Source of the DNA: DASRJW01 sp964567755
GTDB taxonomy: Bacteria; Krumholzibacteriota; Krumholzibacteriia; G020349025
Reading direction: 5' to 3'
Length of the DNA stretch: 64,000 nucleotides
Assembly: GCA_964567755.1 (NCBI GenBank)
Contig: CAZMNW010000005.1
Location: 41,419 to 105,418 of the forward strand
The notes under the pieces were generated by a model, which was not told where the DNA came from, ran no database searches, and saw only the letters and a list, made by a program, of their open reading frames with translations. Position numbers and translations under genes: made by a program. Positions 16,848 to 24,575 of this stretch are shown here, piece by piece (the stretch's first letter is position 1; each line of letters begins with the position of its first letter).

Positions 16848-19800
16848 CTATCGCACGCGGATCACCCGCGCGCGCCCCGCCGGCTGTCCGTCGAGTTGGA
16901 AGCGGATGAAATACACGCCGCGGGCAACGGCTCTGCCGCGTTCATCCTTGCCGTCCCATTGCAGGCTTCCTTCACCTCTCGGCACACGCCCCGCATCGAG
17001 CCGGCGAACGGCGCGTCCGGCTGCGTCCACGACCGTCGCGCTCAGCTGCCCGTCGCGCGCCAGAGCGAAGCGCAGCGCCGTTTGCGCAAAGAAGGGATTG
17101 GGCTGCGGTGGGAGCGCCCGGAACCGCCAGCGAGGCTCTTTGTCGATCCCGAGATTCGGTGCGTCGACGGGCGTTGCCTCGCCGCGCCCACGCACGATGA
17201 CTTGGACTGTGTTCCCCGGATTCGCATCATGGCCAGCCGTCGCGACGTGCAGGCCGAAGGGCTGCACTTCTGGGCTGTGGGTGAACATCACCTGATAGGC
17301 GTTCGTTGCGCCGGGCAGAAGAGTGAGTAGCGGGTAGCCGTACCCCAGCTCCTCCACCTCGAGGACAGCCGGCGCGAGGCCGAGGTTCGTGATCGTGAGC
17401 TCGAACCCGTTCACCCAGGGTCCCGGATACGACGGCAACAAGGTGTTCTGACCTGGTGCCAGGATGAAGCTGGCGTGAAGGACCGGATGCGTGAGCTCGA
17501 CGTCGACGGTCACTGCGTCCCTGCCGGTGTTCCAAATCCGGAAGCCAGAATGCGCGCCGATCGCCTGCGCGCGATAGAAGGCGGTCGCGCCTGGGGCGAG
17601 GATCAAGAGCGACCCGCGGGTCAGCTCGAAGTCGAGTGCAGCCGGGTTCGTACCGGTCTGCTGGCAGACGGTCACGCTCGTCGTATCGGAGTCCACCTCG
17701 ATCTCCGTTGCCCCGCCGTAGAGCGAATCCTCGAGCGTCTTGAGGTTGCTCAACATGAGGATGAGGTCGTCGTTCGAGTCCACGCCCGAGAGGCTGGCTG
17801 GCGTGTGCGCCGACCGCCATTCACCGCCCGCTGCCCCGTCGATCTTCCCCGGGAGTGTGTCGAACAGCTCGGGCCCGACCAACGTGAGGCCGAGGTTGAT
17901 GAGGTCCGCGGTCTTGGTGCCGCACCGGTCGTTGTAAGAATCGGGCATCGCGTAGAGTCCGCCGACGGCGAAGATCGTATCCCCTGCCGCGAAGAGCAAA
18001 CACTTCCCCGCACCGCCCGTGGTTCCCGTCTTGGCGAGCACTGTCTCCGGCACGAAATCCCGGACCGACTCGAGACAAGAGTTGAAGAGCGTGTCGATCT
18101 CGGTGACGGACACGTCGTCGCGGAACAGATTGCGCGCGACGAAGAGCTTCTCCGTCGAGGAGATCAGACGGAAGGCTGGATCGGACACCGCGGTCTTGGC
18201 AAGCTCGGCCATGTCGAAGGCGGTGGAGAAATGGTCGCCGCAGTCGCCTGTGGGATCGTCCCGGCCGGGCGGATTGCTGAAGACGGTGCTCGCCATCCCG
18301 AGGACGCCGGCCCGAGTGTTCATCGCATCGACGAAGTCGCAAACTGCGAGCGGAGCCGCTCCGCCATCGTACGAGACGACGTCGGCAATGCCGTAGGCAG
18401 CGCCGTTGTCCGACACCATCATCATGGCGTACAGCAGCACCGGGAGACCGACCTCCTCCCCCGGCTCCAGGTCGAAAGGCTTGCTGCCACCGACATCGCT
18501 TTCGATCCAAGGAGGCACCGTGTAGACCGCCCCCAGATTGGCCTCGAGTGCGAGCTCCGCTGTCATGACCTTGGTCGTGCTCGCGGGCCGCACCCGGTCG
18601 AAAGGCCGCTGCGCGTAGATCAGCGAATCGCCGCGTGTGTACATCACGGCGTTGCGGCTCACCAGATTCAAGACTTGCCGCCACGGGGCGAGCACGAAGA
18701 CACAGCCGGCGTCCTGCACCAGAGGAGTTTCTTCCAGCGAATCCAAGCCCTCGTCCTGCCCCGGCGCTCCAATCGCCAGGTTCGCGCGTCCGTAGCCGTC
18801 GAAGAAACCAAAGGCGAGGGACCGGCCGAATTCGTCGTCGGCATCGCTGTCGTCGCTCACATCGCTCTGATTGAAGACAATGGAGTTCGAGAGTTGTGGT
18901 CCGGCTGCTCGGCCGAAGAACAGCTGGATCCGGCCGGCGTCGTCCAGCGCGTTGTTGTCCCAAGAGGGCAGGCCCACGGCGAGGTCGTCGCTCGCGTCGG
19001 TGCCCGCGTTCCAGTCACCGGAAGCGAGCGTTTCGCCGAAGCGCTCGGGAACCGGGAACGCGCCCCGATCGAGCTGGACCCGGGAGCCCCAGTCGGGACT
19101 GCCATCGTCGCCGGGGACGACGATCACGCGACCTGCCCCGATCACACCGCCGAGATCCCGTCCGGGTTCCCCAATGGCGAGAGCCACGTGACTGCCAGCG
19201 GCCATGAAAGTCCCCGCAGCGAGCGAGAAGCCGAAGAGACCATCCTCCTGTGTGCCGCCGAAGGTACCGGCGGAGTACTGCTGCGAGCCGTCGGCCGTCG
19301 GCCCGGATGGACTTCCCTTGATGAGATAGATCGAGCCCGCGTCCGGCACGATGCCGAGATCGCGGTAAGGCGCGCCAACGACGAGATCTTCCTCTGCTGT
19401 CGAGAAGACGTTGGCAGCGGTCAGAACTGCGCCGAAGGCGTCATCCGGCAAGTCAGCGAAACCAAGTGTGGACTGTTTGAACCAGCCCGTCGTGCCCCAC
19501 AAGTCGGCGCCGTCGGGATCGGCGAGCAGGAAGAAGACCGCGCCGGCGCCACCGTCCTCACCCGGACCACCCACAGCGAGGTCGTCGACGCCGTCGCCGT
19601 CGAAGTCGCCGACGGCAAAGGCGGAACCGAAGCGATCGCCGGCTTCGTTCGCATCGCCGGACGCCTCCTGCGTGAGCGGGAATCCATTGAGCAGCCCCGT
19701 GCTGGCCCCGTGCATGAAGAAAAACTCGCCGGCTTCTGCCGCGCCGCCGATGGTCGCGCCGGGCGCGCCGACGACGAGATCGTCGAAGCCGTCGGCGTCG

Positions 19801-20228
19801 AAGTCGCCGGCAGCGAGGGCGTACCCGAAGTGCATGTCGGCCCGGCTCACGCCGTTGGAGTTGGACGCGAAGCGATACTCGGCGTTGAGATGGGTGATCC
19901 CGTACGGGGAACCATAGTTGACGGTGACGACGCCGGTGTTCAACGTCACCACGCCGTCGATGACGAGATCCTCGAGCGGCGCACCCACGGCCAGGTCGTC
20001 GAATCCGTCGCCGTTGAAGTCGCCCGCCGCTACCGTCGAGCCGTGCCGGTCGTCGACCTCGATGAAGCCGCCCGCACTCTCGCTCTGACGCAGGATCGCC
20101 ATGTACGCGAACGCACTGGACAGGGGAGCGAGAAGGAGAAAGGCGCCGGCAAGTGCCGCGATTCCAGCGCGCACGCTTGGAGCGCCTGGCTGCCGGTCCA
20201 GGCGACGTGGAACGCCTCGAGTGAGCAT
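16848..20228 (-). CDS. Secreted FG-GAP propeller / D,D-carboxypeptidase / FlgD-Ig fusion protein
   Basis: The 1126-aa product has a signal peptide (residues 1-41), then about seven FG-GAP repeats (45-515; for example AGDFNGDGFDDLAVGAP, with Ca-binding D-x-D/N-x-D-G loops). Residues about 520-800 are a penicillin-binding-type serine hydrolase with all three motifs: S550-T-T-K553, S606-D-N608 and K733-T-G735. This is the DacA type that trims D-Ala from peptidoglycan. A beta-sandwich region follows, and residues 1040-1126 are a FlgD-like Ig domain (NPFFAQTALRFAL to GVYFIRFQLDG) that is a common C-terminal module of exported FCB proteins. The ATG at 20226-20228 has GGGAGGA upstream. Fusing an integrin-like propeller to a D,D-carboxypeptidase is unusual. 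Confidence 0.85.
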   Translation of the reverse strand: MLTRGVPRRLDRQPGAPSVRAGIAALAGAFLLLAPLSSAFAYMAILRQSESAGGFIEVDDRHGSTVAAGDFNGDGFDDLAVGAPLEDLVIDGVVTLNTGVVTVNYGSPYGITHLNAEYRFASNSNGVSRADMHFGYALAAGDFDADGFDDLVVGAPGATIGGAAEAGEFFFMHGASTGLLNGFPLTQEASGDANEAGDRFGSAFAVGDFDGDGVDDLAVGGPGEDGGAGAVFFLLADPDGADLWGTTGWFKQSTLGFADLPDDAFGAVLTAANVFSTAEEDLVVGAPYRDLGIVPDAGSIYLIKGSPSGPTADGSQQYSAGTFGGTQEDGLFGFSLAAGTFMAAGSHVALAIGEPGRDLGGVIGAGRVIVVPGDDGSPDWGSRVQLDRGAFPVPERFGETLASGDWNAGTDASDDLAVGLPSWDNNALDDAGRIQLFFGRAAGPQLSNSIVFNQSDVSDDSDADDEFGRSLAFGFFDGYGRANLAIGAPGQDEGLDSLEETPLVQDAGCVFVLAPWRQVLNLVSRNAVMYTRGDSLIYAQRPFDRVRPASTTKVMTAELALEANLGAVYTVPPWIESDVGGSKPFDLEPGEEVGLPVLLYAMMMVSDNGAAYGIADVVSYDGGAAPLAVCDFVDAMNTRAGVLGMASTVFSNPPGRDDPTGDCGDHFSTAFDMAELAKTAVSDPAFRLISSTEKLFVARNLFRDDVSVTEIDTLFNSCLESVRDFVPETVLAKTGTTGGAGKCLLFAAGDTIFAVGGLYAMPDSYNDRCGTKTADLINLGLTLVGPELFDTLPGKIDGAAGGEWRSAHTPASLSGVDSNDDLILMLSNLKTLEDSLYGGATEIEVDSDTTSVTVCQQTGTNPAALDFELTRGSLLILAPGATAFYRAQAIGAHSGFRIWNTGRDAVTVDVELTHPVLHASFILAPGQNTLLPSYPGPWVNGFELTITNLGLAPAVLEVEELGYGYPLLTLLPGATNAYQVMFTHSPEVQPFGLHVATAGHDANPGNTVQVIVRGRGEATPVDAPNLGIDKEPRWRFRALPPQPNPFFAQTALRFALARDGQLSATVVDAAGRAVRRLDAGRVPRGEGSLQWDGKDERGRAVARGVYFIRFQLDGQPAGRARVIRVR

Positions 20229-20416
20229 GGCTTCCTCCCAGTCGGTGTCGTTCCGGCCTGCCTATGGAGGTTCTTTTCCGCCACTCGAGCTTTCCCTGCA
20301 CCTGCTTCAGTCTGCCCGGCTATCCTTGCTGCGACTTTGATCGAAACCCAGCCGGGAAAAACCGGGAAAGAAGGTATGGCAAGCCGCGTCCTACTCTCGA
20401 ATGTAGATGCGGCGCG

Positions 20417-20557
20417 TCATTCCGGCGCGTGAACGACGACCACACGCTGAGGCGTCACGAAGACCCCGGCGCCGAGCCGAGCAAAATACACCCCACTCGC
20501 AGCGCGTCCCGCGCCGTCACGGCCCGGACTCCATGCAACCTCGTAGCGGCCGTTTTT
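20417..20557 (-). pseudogene. Remnant of a FlgD-Ig C-terminal domain
   Basis: An open stretch of 46 codons that begins right after an in-frame stop and has no start codon. It reads GRYEVAWSPGRDGAGRAASG followed by VYFARLGAG, the last part of the same Ig domain found at the end of the neighbouring FG-GAP protein and of the metallophosphoesterase. The rest of the host gene is gone. It marks a deleted secreted protein gene. Confidence 0.7.
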
Positions 20558-20753
20558 TCATGACGACCTCTCCCATCGACGCGAGCCAGCCCACCCAGTC
20601 ATGGCCGGGCTTCGAGCGTGGAGTACGCTCTGCTTCTTTACATGTTGTACGGCACTCGAGATTGTGCTCGTCACGACGAGGGTGCGTCAATACCAGGCGC
20701 GAAGCGACCCGCCGGATTGCCCGGATCGCACCGGGCGACACATGTTCCCGTGT

Positions 20754-21875
20754 TTATTCCGGGCTCCGACCGGCGAGCGCCGCCCTCAAATCTGCTGCGA
20801 GCAGGCGATGGAACAGGTGCTCGCCGGCCTCGCGGCGCACGGAGAGTCGGCCCGCCTTGTAAGCGCGCGAGCCGAGTCCTTTCTGCACCGAGGCGCAAAT
20901 GCCGGTGTCCTCGTCCTGGATGCGCTCGCCGATCTGGATGCTGGCCCGGTTGCGCTCTGCCGCGTCCCCCTCGACGTCGTTGAAGTAGAAATCGAACACA
21001 ACGAGCGTACGATCGACGCCGAGCGGCAGCACCAGGTTGGTGTCCATCACTCCTTCGTACCAGTTGAACATGAAGTTGGGATAGAGCCAATAATAGTAGG
21101 CCTGCTTGCCCTTCCGCACCGCGGCGGTCTGGGCGTCGCGCCCGGAATCCCGCACCGGGCTCGACTGCAGACAGTAGCGCGCGCCGGGCTCGATCCGGTA
21201 CTCGGCGAGCTCCAAGACGCTGTGGAGCCCCTTGTGCAAGAAGGGGATGTGATAACCGCCGTCCAAATAATTGTCGACGAACACCTTCCAGTTCGAATCG
21301 AAGGCGTAGATGCGGCGCTCGACGAAGCGCATGCGGCCAATTGCGAGCGGCCGAACGCGCTCGGCCAAATCACCGAGGAACTCCGCCAGCGAACCGCCAG
21401 CTTCGTTCATGTGCACGAACACGAACTGCTCCCAAGTCTCGAGGCGCACCGGCACGAGGCCATTCCGGCTGTGTTCGAAGTTGCATACGCCGTCGAAGTC
21501 GGGTGTGCCCTTGAGCTCGCCTGCGAGAGAATAGGTCCAGCCGTGGTAGGGGCAGCGCAACACCGACGCGTGCCCCTGTGGTTCCGTCATCACCTGCGCG
21601 GCGTGGTGACGGCAGACATTGAAGAACGCGCGCAAGATGCCATCTCGGCCACGCACGACGACGAGCGGCTCGCCGGCGACCTCGGCGGTGAAATACTGCC
21701 CGGGCTCCGCCACCTGGTCGAGACGGCCGACCATCTGCCAGCCACCGAAGACGCTCCGGCGTTCGAGTGCGTAGACGCGCGAGTCCACATACCACGGGGC
21801 GGGGATCGTCGTCGCATTCTCGAGCGCGGCTTCGGCATCATAATCGGCAATGATGCCGGCAAGCGGGCGATCCAT
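20754..21875 (-). CDS. Rieske non-haem iron oxygenase, alpha subunit
   Basis: The 373-aa product has the Rieske [2Fe-2S] site C88-R-H90 and C108-P-Y-H111, then the mononuclear iron site in DNYLDGGYHIPFLH with His209 and His214, and a later acidic ligand candidate in QDEDTG. These oxygenases activate O2 for ring hydroxylation or demethylation. The NYLDGGYHIPF segment is closest to the choline monooxygenase/stachydrine demethylase branch, which acts on quaternary amines. No reductase or ferredoxin partner gene is adjacent. The ATG at 21873-21875 has a weak ribosome binding site. The gene lies in a decayed region, but its own motifs are intact. Confidence 0.87.
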   Translation of the reverse strand: MDRPLAGIIADYDAEAALENATTIPAPWYVDSRVYALERRSVFGGWQMVGRLDQVAEPGQYFTAEVAGEPLVVVRGRDGILRAFFNVCRHHAAQVMTEPQGHASVLRCPYHGWTYSLAGELKGTPDFDGVCNFEHSRNGLVPVRLETWEQFVFVHMNEAGGSLAEFLGDLAERVRPLAIGRMRFVERRIYAFDSNWKVFVDNYLDGGYHIPFLHKGLHSVLELAEYRIEPGARYCLQSSPVRDSGRDAQTAAVRKGKQAYYYWLYPNFMFNWYEGVMDTNLVLPLGVDRTLVVFDFYFNDVEGDAAERNRASIQIGERIQDEDTGICASVQKGLGSRAYKAGRLSVRREAGEHLFHRLLAADLRAALAGRSPE

Positions 21876-21968
21876 GGAACCGCGCTCGGACCATTCCGGA
21901 TTAATGGTCTAGCCTCCTGGGAACCAGGCGCACCAAATCCCTGGGATTGGCAAGGCCTAGCACGCGTT

Positions 21969-22250
21969 TCACGCGCCCCGCTGGCCACCGCGCCGCACGG
22001 CATTCGACTTGCCGTGTCCTTGCGACGATTCGCGTGTCGAGTCCGGCGGCGCGACGCCACCCTCGACGCCTGCCGCGTCGCCCGAACCTTGCACTTCCAA
22101 ATCGCCCGCCTCGACGAGCTTGCGCAGCCCGGCGTGCTCGAGCGCGTTGTCGGCTACTTGGCCGGTTTTCTTCGGACCCAGATGCAGCACCTTGCCGCCT
22201 GGCAGCGGCACACGCAATGGTCGCGCGGTCTTGTTGACGATCGTTTTCAT
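21969..22250 (-). CDS. Small conserved protein of unknown function
   Basis: The 93-aa product starts MKTIVNKTARPLRVPLPGGK and continues with HLGPKKTGQVADNALEHAGL, a compact beta-rich core; the last 35 residues are low complexity (Gly, Ser, Asp). GGGAG lies 5 bases before the ATG at 22248-22250. Similar short proteins seem widespread in bacteria, but I cannot name a function. It sits upstream of, and in the same direction as, the Rieske gene. Confidence 0.6.
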   Translation of the reverse strand: MKTIVNKTARPLRVPLPGGKVLHLGPKKTGQVADNALEHAGLRKLVEAGDLEVQGSGDAAGVEGGVAPPDSTRESSQGHGKSNAVRRGGQRGA

Positions 22251-22330
22251 ACGCACTCCCAGCTCGAGGTCGGCGGCAGGAACCTCACTGCCGCTGGTCA
22301 CACCTGAACTGTAGTCCGAATGGACCCTGT

Positions 22331-22366
22331 CTGAAAAGCCCGAACCCGCCCGGGAGCAGTAGCGGA
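22331..22366. repeat. Dispersed repeat, copy 1
   Basis: Begins CTGAAAAGCCCGAACCCG, identical over 18 bases to a second copy at 22947-22983 and similar over the next 18. The two copies are in direct orientation about 615 bases apart and enclose the DUF4143 ATPase remnant. Confidence 0.6.
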
Positions 22367-22469
22367 TGGACACTGCGAATGATTGCTCTGCCAGAACGAA
22401 ACCGCAGCGTTCGACTCGACGAACTTCATGATGACGAGTGGTGTCTTTGTCCGCGAGCGGACCGTCGCT

Positions 22470-22763
22470 TCAAACTGGCAGCGTGGCGAGGAATGTGGGA
22501 GCGTCGAGCACGTGCACGTCTGCGGCCATGCCAGATTTCTCGAGATTGGCAACGATCATGAGCTTGTGTCTCACGCCCAGCCTCTGCGCGAAGTAGTGAA
22601 TGGCAGGATCGGGTTCTGGATTGGACAGTTTGGCCTCGATCAAAAGCCATGGCTTCTTCTCTTGGGTGACGAGGAAATCGACCTCGCGCTTTTCCTTGTC
22701 GCGCACGAAATGAAGATCGAGAGCTTCATGTCCCCAATCCTGGCTGAAGTGACACCATTTGAA
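22470..22763 (-). pseudogene. C-terminal remnant of a DUF4143 AAA-type ATPase
   Basis: Open from just after a stop codon, without a start. It reads KWCHFSQDWGHEALDLHFVR then DKEKREVDFLV and KPWLLIEAKLS, the nuclease-like C-terminal domain found in DUF4143 ATPases. The ATPase half is absent. An intact but different member of the same family lies 330 bases away on the opposite strand, so this is not a simple duplication fragment of it. Confidence 0.7.
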
Positions 22764-23051
22764 TTAGTCAAGACTTTCTAGCGGTTGGCCGGTAGATCGT
22801 CTGAGCTTCCGGGACGGCGTCGACTCACTGTTTTGGGTCGATCCTTCGTCCCGTTCAGACCAGTGGATCTCGCGCCCTCGGATCCCGACACCTTTTAGAG
22901 ATCCTACTCGCGCACCTCGGGCGCCTGATCCGTCGGATGGTCCCGGCTGAAAAGCCCGAACCCGGCCGGGGAGCCGTGGCGGTATCGAGCAGGTCGCGCG
23001 TGTGGCCCTGCGGCGCCGACACGGGACCGAACGCAACCCGTCACCATGTAT
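22764..23051. other. Intergenic region with repeat copy 2
   Basis: About 290 bases without a convincing gene. It contains the second copy of the dispersed repeat. Confidence 0.4.
22947..22983. repeat. Dispersed repeat, copy 2
   Basis: Direct repeat of the element at 22331-22366, with the same 18-base CTGAAAAGCCCGAACCCG core and a similar flank. Confidence 0.6.
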
Positions 23052-23089
23052 ATCTAAAACTTGACTTTAGATTTGCACGAGTCCAGATT
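23052..23089 (+). promoter_or_regulatory. Promoter and inverted repeat before the DUF4143 ATPase
   Basis: Inverted repeat ATCTAAA (23052-23058) and TTTAGAT (23066-23072) with a 7-base spacer. A -35-like TTGACT (23061-23066) falls inside it, and 17 bases later CAGATT (23084-23089) is a possible -10. The expected transcript start is at or next to the GTG start codon. The overlap of repeat and -35 suggests autoregulation. Confidence 0.5.
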
Positions 23090-23095
23090 CGTGGG

Positions 23096-24337
23096 GTGCG
23101 CTACGTACCTCGCAGCTCGAGCGACGCGGTCCGCCGTGCATTGCGCACGTTCCCGGCCGTTCTCGTCACTGGTTCGCGCCAGTCGGGGAAGACGACTTTC
23201 CTGCGACGCGAGTTCGGCGCCAGCCACGCCTACGTTTCACTCGAACGGCCCGATGTTCGCCGCCGCGCTGGCGAAGATCCCGTCGGTTTCCTCGAGGATC
23301 ACGCGCCCCCGGTGATCCTCGACGAGATCCAGTACATCCCACAGCTCTTGCACTACATCAAGGACCGCATCGACGAGGACCGCCGGCCGGGCCAATGGCT
23401 CCTCACCGGATCGCAGAGCTTCGGTCTCATGCACGGGATCAGTCAGTCCCTCGCAGGACGCGTCGCCATTTTCGAGCTCGACCCGCTTTCGACCCGCGAG
23501 GTGAAAGGCCTGCCCGCGCTCTCCATCGAGTTGTTGATGCAGAAGGTCTTCGGCAGGAACGTGGGCCAGGAGCGACAGGTTGCGGTCCGGGGCCGACGTG
23601 GCCCCGACTTGGCCGATTGGCTCCTACGAGGTGGATTTCCTGAGCCACGCTTGCATCCGCGCATGGATCGGACGGTTTGGTTCGCGGCCTATGTCGCGAC
23701 GTATCTCGAACGCGACGTACGCAACCTGACACAGGTCGGCGACCTCAATGCATTTAGCCGTTTCGTGCAGCTCGTCGCCATGCGTAACGGCAGCCTCCTC
23801 AATATGGTGGATCTCGGTCGCGATGCCGGGATCTCGGGACCAACGGTGAAACAATGGCTGACGATTTTACAGGCGAGCCAGCTCGTGCATTTGCTTCAGC
23901 CTTACCACCGCAACTTCGGCAAACGGCTCGTCAAGAGTCCGAAGGTCTACGTGACCGACCCAGGCCTCGCCACCTACCTGCTCGGATTGCACTCGCGAAC
24001 TGCAGTGATGCAGGGCCCGAGCCTGGGTGCGCTCACGGAATCCGCTGTTCTCGGCGAGTGGCTCAAGACATTTCGAGCCCATGGTCGGCACGCCTCGATC
24101 CACTTCTGGCGTTCGAGTGCAGGACAAGAGGTGGACTTCATCCTCGAGCACGATGGGAAGCTGTTCGCGATCGAAGTGAAGGCGACGGCCACGCCGACGC
24201 CACGGCACGCGGATGGCCTCTCCGCCTGGCTCGATCTCGCCGGACGTGGTGCCCGCGCCGTTCTCGCCTGCCGCGTCGAGGAACCCATGACGCTCCGCCC
24301 AGGCATCCGTGCTGTTCCCTGGCACCTGGCCTGGTGA
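23096..24337 (+). CDS. AAA-type ATPase with DUF4143 domain
   Basis: The 413-aa product has Walker A GSRQSGKTT near residue 25, Walker B PPVILDEIQ, sensor-like LLTGSQSF, then a helical region and the DUF4143 C-terminal domain with HFWRSSAGQEVDFILEHDGK and FAIEVKAT, a PD-(D/E)xK-like arrangement (Glu, Asp, Glu, Lys). The family is common as a mobile accessory gene and its role is unproven; a defence or toxin-like role has been suggested from context only. The GTG at 23096 was chosen because an earlier start would read through the promoter region. No good Shine-Dalgarno is seen. Confidence 0.85.
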   Translation: MRYVPRSSSDAVRRALRTFPAVLVTGSRQSGKTTFLRREFGASHAYVSLERPDVRRRAGEDPVGFLEDHAPPVILDEIQYIPQLLHYIKDRIDEDRRPGQWLLTGSQSFGLMHGISQSLAGRVAIFELDPLSTREVKGLPALSIELLMQKVFGRNVGQERQVAVRGRRGPDLADWLLRGGFPEPRLHPRMDRTVWFAAYVATYLERDVRNLTQVGDLNAFSRFVQLVAMRNGSLLNMVDLGRDAGISGPTVKQWLTILQASQLVHLLQPYHRNFGKRLVKSPKVYVTDPGLATYLLGLHSRTAVMQGPSLGALTESAVLGEWLKTFRAHGRHASIHFWRSSAGQEVDFILEHDGKLFAIEVKATATPTPRHADGLSAWLDLAGRGARAVLACRVEEPMTLRPGIRAVPWHLAW

Positions 24338-24392
24338 TGAAGCGCGGAGACAGCACTCGTCGAGTCGAGCGCTAGCTGACGGAGGGAGCCAC

Positions 24393-24533
24393 TTGCGCAG
24401 CATGACCCTCCACTATGACGGGAAATCCTGGACGACGATGAGCGAGCTGATTGGCGTCACTGCGATCTGGCTCAGTGCGAGCGACGACGTCTATCTGAGC
24501 TCGGGGCTCCGGATCTTCCAATACGGACCGTAG
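24393..24533 (+). pseudogene. Fragment of a beta-propeller repeat protein
   Basis: A 46-codon frame with a TTG start and GGAGGG 6 bases upstream. It reads MTLHYDGKSWTTMS then VTAIWLSASDDVYLSSG, which matches one and a half repeats of propellers whose units read HYDG-SW followed by WGSSASDVFAVG. A complete protein would have many repeats, so this is a fragment. Expression is possible given the ribosome binding site. Confidence 0.5.
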
Positions 24534-24575
24534 CCACAGACCACGGACGCGGCGGGCACTTCCCCAATCGGTCTA

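Noticed and set aside
20229..20416. Possible GEMM-type (c-di-GMP) riboswitch before the FG-GAP fusion gene
   Set aside because: A GCAGCAAGG and CCGGGCAGACT stretch recalled the class, but the GNRA tetraloop-receptor and conserved joints could not be found.
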